Positions 1-9,530 of a stretch of 64,000 nt of DNA are shown here, piece after piece. The first letter of the stretch is position 1; each line of letters begins with the position of its first letter. The notes beneath the pieces are model-generated. The model had not been told where the DNA came from and made no database searches. It was given only the letters and a program-made list of their open reading frames with translations. Location: positions 124,001 through 188,000 of the forward strand of contig CAKZFU010000091.1 of the NCBI GenBank assembly GCA_936450465.1, read 5' to 3'. The stretch is from Gibbula magus. Its lineage: Eukaryota; Mollusca; Gastropoda; Trochida; Trochidae. Position numbers and translations under genes: made by a program.

Positions 1-9
1 AAAGGCTTC

Positions 10-17
10 TTCTGGAA
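10..17. other. TTCTGGAA, heat-shock-element-like inverted pair
   Basis: TTCnnGAA is the two-unit core of an HSF binding site. The site is kept in almost every monomer of both blocks (TTCCAGAA on the given strand in the right block). It is lost in a few, for example near 31,021, 31,706 and 37,505. A canonical element needs a third unit, which is absent here, so the match may be accidental. Confidence 0.35.
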
Positions 18-49
18 AAGACATTGAAGAGTGTGTTTGTAATGATATT

Positions 50-57
50 ACACGTGT
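50..57. other. ACACGTGT palindrome with CACGTG E-box/G-box
   Basis: An 8-bp perfect palindrome containing the hexamer bound by bHLH proteins (and, in plants, bZIP G-box factors). It is nearly invariant in the left block. In the right block many monomers have lost it, reading aatacgtgtaat, aacacttttaat or aacccgtgaaat. Protein binding is only a possibility. Confidence 0.6.
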
Positions 58-109
58 TTAAAGTGTTTTGAGGCCAAATTCATGGGGAAAATGGATTTCA
101 CCCAAAATG

Positions 110-138
110 ACGTACCTAAACTCCGAGTTTAGGTACGT
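110..138. other. 29-bp palindrome (hairpin/cruciform motif), first of about 370 copies
   Basis: Arms ACGTACCTAAACTC (110-123) and GAGTTTAGGTACGT (125-138) are exact reverse complements around a single C at 124. Practically every monomer in both blocks carries this motif. The outer arm bases (gtacctaaa / tttaggtac) are strongly conserved, while the central seven or so vary by subtype. The array inversion and the 134-bp insertion both occurred inside this motif. Confidence 0.9.
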
Positions 139-140
139 AC

Positions 141-170
141 TTTTTCATTTTTTTGGAAAAAATTCAAAAT
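141..170. other. T-tract/A-tract segment of the monomer
   Basis: Runs of T, then a short gga or ga, then A, form an asymmetric low-complexity segment of about 30 bp between the palindrome and the next aaaggctt. Its length and the middle bases (tttttggaaaaaattc, ttttgaaaaattc, ttttgaaaaaattg) are the most variable part of the unit and account for most of the 169-173 bp spread. Phased A/T tracts like this tend to bend DNA and disfavour nucleosomes. Confidence 0.7.
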
Positions 171-680
171 AAAGGCTTCTTCTGGAAAAGACGTTTAAGA
201 GTGTGTTTGTAATGATATTACACGTGTTTAGAGTGTTTTGAGGCCAAATTCATGGGGAAAATGGATTTCATAAAAATTGACGTACCTAAACTCGGAGTTT
301 AGGTACGTACTTTTTCATTTTTTTTGAAAAAATTGAAAATAAAGGCTTCTTCTGGAAAAGACATTTAAGAGTGTGTTTGTAATGATATTACACGTGTTTA
401 AAGTGTTTTGAGGCCAAATTCATGGGGAAAATGGATTTCACCCAAAATGACGTACCTAAACTCCGAGTTTAGGTACGTACTTTTTCATTTTTTTTGAAAA
501 AATTCAAAATAAAGGCTTCTTCTGGAAAAGACATTTAAGAGTGTGTTTGTAATGATATTACACGTGTTTAGAGTGTTTTGAGGCCAAATTCATGGGGAAA
601 ATGGATTTCATAAAAATTGACGTACCTAAACTCGGAGTTTAGGTACGTACTTTTTCATTTTTTTTGAAAAAAATGAAAAT

Positions 681-2036
681 AAAGGCTTCTTCTGGAAAAG
701 ACATTTAAGAGTGTGTTTGTAATGATATTACACGTGTTTAGAGTGTTTTGAGGCCAAATTCATGGGGAAAATGGATTTCACCCAAAATGACGTACCTAAA
801 CTCCGAGTTTAGGTACGTACTTTTTCATTTTTTTTGAAAAATTCAAAATAAAGGCTTCTTCTGGAAAAGACATTGAAGAGTGTGTTTGTAATGATATTAC
901 ACGTGTTTAGAGTGTTTCGAGGCCAAATTCATGGGGAAAATGGATTTCACCCAAAATGACGTACCTAAACTCCGAGTTTAGGTACGTACTTTTTCATTTT
1001 TTTTGAAAAATTCAAAATAAAGGCTTCTTCTGGAAAAGACATTGAAGAGTGTGTTTGTAATGATATTACACGTGTTTAAAGTGTTTTGAGGCCAAATTCA
1101 TGGGGAAAATGGATTTCACCCAAAATGACGTACCTAAACTCCGAGTTTAGGTACGTACTTTTTCATTTTTTTTGAAAAAATTGAAAATAAAGGCTTCTTC
1201 TGGAAAAGACATTTAAGAGTGTGTTTGTAATGATATTACACGTGTTTAGAGTGTTTTGAGGCCAAATTCATGGGGAAAATGGATTTCATAAAAATTGACG
1301 TACCTAAACTCGGAGTTTAGGTACGTACTTTTTCATTTTTTTTGAAAAAAATGAAAATAAAGGCTTCTTCTGGAAAAGACATTTAAGAGTGTGTTTGTAA
1401 TGATATTACACGTGTTTAGAGTGTTTTGAGGCCAAATTCATGGGGAAAATGGATTTCACCCAAAATGACGTACCTAAACTCCGAGTTTAGGTACGTACTT
1501 TTTCATTTTTTTTGAAAAATTCAAAATAAAGGCTTCTTCTGGAAAAGACATTGAAGAGTGTGTTTGTCATGATATTACACGTGTTTAGAGTGTTTCGAGG
1601 CCAAATTCATGGGGAAAATGGATTTCACCCAAAATGACGTACCTAAACTCCGAGTTTAGGTACGTACTTTTTCATTTTTTTTGAAAAATTCAAAATAAAG
1701 GCTTCTTCTGGAAAAGACATTGAAGAGTGTGTTTGTAATGATATTACACGTGTTTAAAGTGTTTTGAGGCCAAATTCATGGGGAAAATGGATTTCACCCA
1801 AAATGACGTACCTAAACTCCGAGTTTAGGTACGTACTTTTTCATTTTTTTTGAAAAAATTCAAAATAAAGGCTTCTTCTGGAAAAGACATTTAAGAGTGT
1901 GTTTGTAATGATATTACACGTGTTTAGAGTGTTTTGAGGCCAAATTCATGGGGAAAATGGATTTCATAAAAATTGACGTACCTAAACTCGGAGTTTAGGT
2001 ACGTACTTTTTCATTTTTTTTGAAAAAAATGAAAAT
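681..2036 (+). repeat. Four-monomer higher-order repeat, two copies of 678 bp
   Basis: Copies 681-1,358 and 1,359-2,036 hold the same order of subtypes: an acatttaag/cacccaaaa unit, an acattgaag unit with gtttcgagg, an acattgaag unit with tttaaagtg, and an acatttaag unit with cataaaaattg and centre ctcgg. I see two base differences between them (at about 1,567 and in the A-tract ending near 1,860). The order then decays from 2,037 on, where units are dropped or repeated. Confidence 0.85.
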
Positions 2037-5000
2037 AAAGGCTGCTTCTGGAAAAGACATTTAAGAGTGTGTTTGTAATGATATAACACGTGTTTAGAGT
2101 GTTTTGAGGCCAAATTCATGGGGAAAATGGATTTCACCCAAAATGACGTACCTAAACTCCGAGTTTAGGTACGTACTTTTTCATTTTTTTTGAAAAATTC
2201 AAAATAAAGGCTTCTTCTGGAAAAGACATTGAAGAGTGTGTTTGTAATGATATTACACGTGTTTAAAGTGTTTTGAGGCCAAATTCATGGGGAAAATGGA
2301 TTTCACCCAAAATGACGTACCTAAACTCCGAGTTTAGGTACGTACTTTTTCATTTTTTTTGAAAAATTCAAAATAAAGGCTTCTTCTGGAAAAGACATTG
2401 AAGAGTGTGTTTGTAATGATATTACACGTGTTTAGAGTGTTTCGAGGCCAAATTCATGGGGAAAATGGATTTCACCCAAAATGACGTACCTAAACTCCGA
2501 GTTTAAGTACGTACTTTTTCATTTTTTTTGAAAAATTCAAAATAAAGGCTTCTTCTGGAAAAGACATTGAAGAGTGTGTTTGTAATGATATTACACGTGT
2601 TTAAAGTGTTTTGAGGCCAAATTCATGGGGAAAATGGATTTCACCCAAAATGACGTACCTAAACTCCGAGTTTAGATACGTACTTTTTCATTTTTTTGGA
2701 AAAAATTCAAAATAAAGGCTTCTTCTGGAAAAGACATTTAAGAGTGTGTTTGTAATGATATTACACGTGTTTAGAGTGTTTTGAGGCCAAATTCATGGGG
2801 AAAATGGATTTCACCCAAAATGACGTACCTAAACTCCGAGTTTAGGTACGTACTTTTTCATTTTTTTTGAAAAAAATCAAAATAAAGGCTTCTTCTGGAA
2901 AAGACATTTAAGAGTGTGTTTGTAATGATATTACACGTGTTTAGAGTGTTTTGAGGCCAAATTCATGGGGAAAATGGATTTCATAAAAATTGACGTACCT
3001 AAACTCGGAGTTTAGGTACGTACTTTTTCATTTTTTTTGAAAAAATTCAAAATAAAGGCTTCTTCTGGAAAAGACATTTAAGAGTGTGTTTGTAATGATA
3101 TTACACGTGTTTAGAGTGTTTTGAGGCCAAATTCATGGGGAAAATGGATTTCATAAAAATTGACGTACCTAAACTCGGAGTTTAGGTACGTACTTTTTCA
3201 TTTTTTTTGAAAAAATTCAAAATAAAGGCTTCTTCTGGAAAAGACATTTAAGAGTGTGTTTGTAATGATATTACACGTGTTTAGAGTGGTTTTGAGGCCA
3301 AATTCATGGGGAAAATGGATTTCATAAAAATTGACGTATCTAAACTCGGAGTTTAGGTACGTACTTTTTCATTTTTTTTGAAAAAATTGAAAATAAAGGC
3401 TTCTTCTGGAAAAGACATTTAAGAGTGTGTTTGTAATGATATTACACGTGTTTAGAGTGTTTTGAGGCCAAATTCATGGGGGAAATGGATTTCACCCAAA
3501 ATGACGTACCTAAACTCCGAGTTTAGGTACGTACTTTTTCATTTTTTTTTGAAAAATTCAAAATAAAGGCTTCTTCTGGAAAAGACATTGAAGAGTGTGT
3601 TTGTAATGATATTACACGTGTTTAGAGTGTTTCGAGGCCAAATTCATGGGGAAAATGGATTTCACCCAAAATGACGTACCTAAACTCCGAGTTTAGGTAC
3701 GTACTTTTTCATTTTTTTTGAAAAATTCAAAATAAAGGCTTCTTCTGGAAAAGACATTTAAGAGTGTGTTTGTAATGATATTACACGTGTTTAGAGTGTT
3801 TCGAGGCCAAATTCATGGGGAAAATGGATTTCACCCAAAATGACGTACCTAAACTCGGAGTTTAGGTACGTACTTTTTCATTTTTTTTGAAAAATTCAAA
3901 ATAAAGGCTTCTTCTGGAAAAGACATTGAAGAATGTGTTTGTAATGATATTACACGTGTTTAAAGTGTTTTGAGGCCACATTCATGGGGAAAATGGATTT
4001 CACCCAAAATGACGTACCTAAACTCCGAGTTTAGGTACGTACTTTTTCATTTTTTTTGAAAAAATTCAAAATAAAGGCTTCTTCTGGAAAAGACATTTAA
4101 GAGTGTGTTTGTAATGATATTACACGTGTTTAGAGTGTTTTGTGGCCAAATTCATGGGGAAAATGGATTTCACCCAAAATGACGTACCTAAACTCCGAGT
4201 TTAGGTACGTACTTTTTCATTTTTTTTGAAAAAATTCAAAATAAAGGCTTCTTCTGGAAAAGACATTTAAGAGTGTGTTTGTAATGATATTACACGTGTT
4301 TAGAGTGTTTCGAGGCCAAATTCATGGGGAAAATGGATTTCACCAAAATGACGTACCTAAACTCCGAGTTTAGGTACGTACTTTTTCATTTTTTTTGAAA
4401 AATTCAAAATAAAGGCTTCTTCTGGAAAGACATTGAAGAGTGTGTTTGTAATGATATTACACGTGTTTAAAGTGTTTTGAGGCCAAATTCATGGGGAAAA
4501 TGGATTTCACCCAAAATGACGTACCTAAACTCCGAGTTTAGGTACGTACTTTTTCATTTTTTTGGAAAAAATTCAAAATAAAGGATTCTTCTGGAAAAGA
4601 CATTTAAGAGTGTGTTTGTAATGATATTACACGTGTTTAGAGTGTTTTGTGGCCAAATTCATGGGGAAAATGGATTTCACCCAAAATGACGTACCTAAAC
4701 TCCGAGTTTAGGTACGTACTTTTTCATTTTTTTTGAAAAAATTCAAAATAAAGGCTTCTTCTGGAAAAGACATTTAAGAGTGTGTTTGTAATGATATTAC
4801 ACGTGTTTAGAGTGTTTTGAGGCCAAATTCATGGGGAAAATGGATTTCACCCAAAATGACGTACCTAAACTCCGAGTTTAGGTACGTACTTTTTCATTTT
4901 TTTTGAAAAAATTCAAAATAAAGGCTTCTTCTGGAAAAGACATTTAAGAGTGTGTTTGTAATGATATTACACGTGTTTAGAGTGTTTTGAGGCCAAATTC

Positions 5001-8000
5001 ATGGGGAAAATGGATTTCATAAAAATTGACGTACCTAAACTCGGAGTTTAGGTACGTACTTTTTCATTTTTTTTGAAAAAATTGAAAATAAAGGCTTCTT
5101 CTGGAAAAGACATTTAAGAGTGTGTTTGTAATGATATTACACGTGTTTAGAGTGTTTTGAGGCCAAATTCATGGGGAAAATGGATTTCATAAAAATTGAC
5201 GTACCTAAACTCGGAGTTTAGGTACGTACTTTTTCATTTTTTTTGAAAAAATTGAAAATAAAGGCTTCTTCTGGAAAAGACATTTAAGAGTGTGTTTGTA
5301 ATGATATTACACGTGTTTAGAGTGTTTTGAGTCCAAATTCATGGGGAAAATGGATTTCACCCAAAATGACGTACCTAAACTCCGAGTTTAGGTACGTACT
5401 TTTTCATTTTTTTTGAAAAATTCAAAATAAAGGCTTCTTCTGGAAAAGACATTGAAGAGTGTGTTTGTAATGATATTACACGTGTTTAGAGTGTTTCGAG
5501 GCCAAATTCATGGGGAAAATGGATTTCACCCAAAATGACGTACCTAAACTCCGAGTTTAGGTACGTACTTTTTCATTTTTTTTGAAAATTCAAAATAAAG
5601 GCTTCTTCTGGAAAAGACATTGAAGAATGTGTTTGTAATGATATTACACGTGTTTAAAGTGTTTTGAGGCCAAATTCATGGGGAAAATGGATTTCACCCA
5701 AAATGACGTACCTAAACTCCGAGTTTAGGTACGTACTTTTTCATTTTTTTGGAAAAAATTCAAAATAAAGGCTTCTTCTGGAAAAGACATTTAAGAGTGT
5801 GTTTGTAATGATATTACACGTGTTTAGAGTGTTTTGAGGCCAAATTCATGGGGAAAATGGATTTCACCCAAAATGACGTACCTAAGCTCCGAGTTTAGGT
5901 ACGTACTTTTTCATTTTTTTTGAAAAAATTCAAAATAAAGGCTTCTTCTGGAAAAGACATTTAAGAGTGTGTTTTTAATGATATTACACGTGTTTAGAGT
6001 GTTTCGAGGCCAAATTCATGGGGAAAATGGATTTCACCCAAAATGACGTACCTAAACTCCGAGTTTAGGTACGTACTTTTTCATTTTTTTTGAAAAATTC
6101 AAAATAAAGGCTTCTTCTGGAAAAGACATTGAAGAGTGTGTTTGTAATGATATTACACGTGTTTAGAGTGTTTCGAGGCCAAATTCATGGGGAAAATGGA
6201 TTTCACCCAAAATGACGTACCTAAACTCCGAGTTTAGGTACGTACTTTTTCATTTTTTTTGAAAAATTCAAAATAAAGGCTTCTTCTGGAAAAGACATTG
6301 AAGAGTGTGTTTGTAATGATATTACACGTGTTTAGAGTGTTTTGAGGCCAAATTCATGGGGAAAATGGATTTCATCCAAAATGACGTACCTAAACTCCGA
6401 GTTTAGGTACGTACTTTTTCATTTTTTTTGAAAAAATTCAAAATAAAGGCTTCTTCTGGAAAAGACATTTAAGAGTGTGTTTGTAATGATATTACACGTG
6501 TTTAGAGTGTTTTGAGGCCAAATTCATGGGGAAAATGGATTTCACCCAAAATGACGTACCTAAGCTCCGAGTTTAGGTACGTACTTTTTCATTTTTTTTG
6601 AAAAATTCAAAATAAAGGCTTCTTCTGGAAAAGACATTGAAGAGTGTGTTTGTAATGATATTACACGTGTTTAGAGTGTTTCGAGGCCAAATTCATGGGG
6701 AAAATGGATTTCACCCAAAATGACGTACCTAAACTCCGAGTTTAGGTACGTACTTTTTCATTTTTTTTGAAAAATTCAAAATAAAGGCTTCTTCTGGAAA
6801 AGACATCAAAGAGTGTGTTTGTAATGATATTACACGTGTTTAGAGTGTTTTGAGGCCAAATTCATGGGGAAAATGGATTTCATAAAAATTGACGTACCTA
6901 AACTCGGAGTTTAGGTACGTACTTTTTCATTTTTTTTGAAAAAATTGAAAATAAAGGCTTCTTCTGGAAAAGACATTTAAGAGTGTGTTTGTAATGATAT
7001 TACACGTGTTTAGAGTGTTTTGAGGCCAAATTCATGGGGAAAATGGATTTCACCCAAAATGACGTACCTAAACTCCGAGTTTAGGTACGTACTTTTTCAT
7101 TTTTTTTGAAAAATTCAAAATAAAGGCTTCTTCTGGAAAAGACATTGAAGAGTGTGTTTGTAATGATATTACACGTGTTTAGAGTGTTTCGAGGCCAAAT
7201 TCATGGGGAAAATGGATTTCACCCAAAATGACGTACCTAAACTCCGAGTTTAGGTACGTACTTTTTCATTTTTTTTGAAAAATTCAAAATAAAGGCTTCT
7301 TCTGGAAAAGACATTGAAGAGTGTGTTTGTAATGATATTACACGTGTTTAGAGTGTTTCGAGGCCAAATTCATGGGGAAAATGGATTTCACCCAAAATGA
7401 CGTACCTAAACTCCGAGTTTAGGTACGTACTTTTTCATTTTTTTTGAAAAATTCAAAATAAAGGCTTCTTCTGGAAAAGACATTGAAGAGTGTGTTTGTA
7501 ATGATATTACACGTGTTTAAAGTGTTTTGAGGCCAAATTCATGGGGAAAATGGATTTCACCCAAAACGACGTACCTAAACTCCGAGTTTAGGTACGTACT
7601 TTTTCATTTTTTTGGAAAAAATTCAAAATAAAGGCTTCTTCTGGAAAAGACATTTAAGAGTGTGTTTGTAATGATATTACACGTGTTTAGAGTGTTTTGT
7701 GGCCAAATTCATGGGGAAAATGGATTTCACCCAAAATGACGTACCTAAACTCCGAGTTTAGGTACGTACTTTTTCATTTTTTTTGAAAAAATTCAAAATA
7801 AAGGCTTCTTCTGGAAAAGACATTTAAGAGTGTGTTTGTAATGATATTACACGTGTTTAGAGTGTTTTGAGGCCAAATTCATGGGGAAAATGGATTTCAC
7901 CCAAAATGACGTACCTAAACTCCGAGTTTAGGTACGTACTTTTTCATTTTTTTTGAAAAATTCAAAATAAAGGCTTCTTCTGGAAAAGACATTGAAGAGT

Positions 8001-8050
8001 GTGTTTGTAATGATATTACACGTGTTTAGAGTGTTTTGAGGCCAAATTCA
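2037..8050 (+). repeat. Mixed-subtype satellite without a long fixed period
   Basis: The subtypes seen at 681-2,036 recur here in changing order. Three consecutive cataaaaattg/ctcgg units occur at about 2,884-3,394, and runs of acattgaag/gtttcgagg units occur near 3,560-3,740, 6,100-6,290 and 7,130-7,460. Short strings of three to five monomers recur, but I found no long unit holding its order over this stretch. It contains nothing but satellite. Confidence 0.85.
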
Positions 8051-9520
8051 TGGGGAAAATGGATTTCACCCAAAAATGACGTACCTAAACTCCGAGTTTA
8101 GGTACGTACTTTTTCATTTTTTTTGAAAAATTCAAAATAAAGGCTTCTTCTGGAAAAGACATCAAAGAGTGTGTTTGTAATGATATTACACGTGTTTAGA
8201 GTGTTTTGAGGCCAAATTCATGGGGAAATGGATTTCATAAAAATTGACGTACCTAAACTCGAGTTTAGGTACGTACTTTTTCATTTTTTTTTGAAAAATT
8301 GAAAATAAGGCTTCTTCTGGAAAAGACATTTAAGAGTGTGTTTGTAATGATATTACACGTGTTTAGAGTGTTTTGAGGCCAAATTCATGGGGAAAATGGA
8401 TTTCACACAAAATGACGTACCTAAACTCCGAGTTTTAGGTACGTACTTTTTCATTTTTTTTGAAAATTCAAAATAAAGGCTTCTTCTGGAAAAGACATTG
8501 AAGAGTGTGTTTGTAATGATATTACACGTGTTTAGAGTGTTTTCGAGGCCAAATTCATGGGGAAAATGGATTTCACCCAAAATGACGTACCTAAACTCCG
8601 AGTTTAGGTACGTACTTTTTCATTTTTTTTGAAAAATTCAAAATAAAGGCTTCTTCTGGAAAAGACATTGAAGAGTGTGTTTGTAATGATATTACACGTG
8701 TTTAGAGTGTTTCGAGGCCAAATTCATGGGAAAATGGATTTCACCCAAAATGACGTACCTAAACTCCGAGTTTAGGTACGTACTTTTTCATTTTTTTTGA
8801 AAAATTCAAAATAAAGGCTTCTTCTGGAAAAGACATTGAAGAGTGTGTTTGTAATGATATTACACGTGTTTAAAGTGTTTTGAGGCCAAATTCATGGGGA
8901 AAATGGATTTCACCCAAAACGACGTACCTAAACTCCGAGTTTAGGTACGTACTTTTTCATTTTTTTTGGAAAAAATTCAAAATAAAGGCTTCTTCTGGAA
9001 AAGACATTTAAGAGTGTGTTTGTAATGATATTACACGTGTTTAGAGTGTTTTGTGGCCAAATTCATGGGGAAAATGGATTTCACCCAAAATGACGTACCT
9101 AAACTCCGAGTTTAGGTACGTACTTTTTCATTTTTTTGAAAAAATTCAAAATAAAGGCTTCTTCTGGAAAAGACATTAAGAGTGTGTTTGTAATGATATT
9201 ACACGTGTTTAGAGTGTTTTGAGGCCAATTCATGGGGAAAATGGATTTCACCCAAAATGACGTACCTAAACTCCGAGTTTTAGGTACGTACTTTTTCATT
9301 TTTTTTGAAAAATTCAAAATAAGGCTTCTTCTGGAAAAGACATTGAAGGAGTGTGTTTGTAATGATATTACACGTGTTTAGAGTGTTTTGAGGCCAAATT
9401 CATGGGGAAAATGGATTTCACCCAAAATGACGTACCTAAACTCCGAGTTTAGGTACGTACTTTTTCATTTTTTTTGAAAAATTCAAAATAAAGGCTTCTT
9501 CTGGAAAAGACATTAAAGAC
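8050..9520 (+). repeat. Indel-rich satellite patch
   Basis: Satellite of the usual subtypes with many one-base gains or losses, mostly in homopolymers: caaaaatg at 8,071, ggggaaatgg at 8,222, a missing palindrome centre at 8,260, aaaataagg near 8,306, gttttagg at 8,432, gttttcgagg near 8,540, catgggaaaa at 8,725, ggccaattc at 9,223, gttttagg near 9,279 and gaaggagtg at 9,345. Neighbouring stretches show far fewer. The changes open two reading frames on the reverse strand (8,353-8,580 and 9,099-9,317) that are otherwise closed. These frames are not genes. Confidence 0.75.
8247..8274. other. Perfect 28-bp palindrome variant (centre CTCGAG)
   Basis: Loss of the single central base turns the usual odd-length motif into a perfect even palindrome with arms ACGTACCTAAACTC and GAGTTTAGGTACGT directly abutting. 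It lies in the indel-rich patch, so a sequencing or assembly error is a real alternative. Confidence 0.7.
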
Positions 9521-9530
9521 ATTTAAGAGT
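9501..9530 (+). repeat. Short internal duplication of about 10 bp (gacattaaa/gacatttaa)
   Basis: The usual ggaaaagacatttaagag reads ggaaaagacattaaag followed by acatttaagag, so gacatt plus a few bases occurs twice in tandem. This looks like a slippage duplication in a single monomer, at the edge of the indel-rich patch. Confidence 0.7.

Larger units (their letters stand above)
1..170 (+). repeat. Reference satellite monomer (first copy)
   Basis: A complete 170-bp unit used here to define the internal map. In order: TTCTGGAA at 10-17, the ACACGTGT palindrome at 50-57, the cacccaaaa form of the dimorphic segment at 99-107, TGACGTA at 108-114, the 29-bp palindrome at 110-138, and a T-tract/A-tract at 141-170. 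CpG dinucleotides sit mostly in the palindromic ACGT, CACGTG and CCGAG positions. The unit has no open frame of note. Its length is close to one nucleosome plus linker, as is common for centromeric satellites in plants and animals. Confidence 0.95.

Noticed and set aside
110..170. Rho-independent terminator (palindrome followed by T run)
   Set aside because: The shape matches superficially, but the context is a eukaryotic satellite with no genes upstream, and the motif recurs every 170 bp.
905..940. CENP-B-box-like sequence around gtttcgaggcc
   Set aside because: It shares only TTCG with the known box; the required CGGG core is missing at the right spacing, and most monomers have ttttgagg instead.
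1..2036. CRISPR array
   Set aside because: Repeats are regular, but there are no unique spacers between constant repeats; the whole 170 bp is repetitive.
8353..8580. Reverse-strand open frame of 75 codons (and 9,099-9,317, 72 codons)
   Set aside because: Pure satellite translation, opened by one-base indels in the indel-rich patch. There is no initiation context, domain or conservation beyond the repeat.
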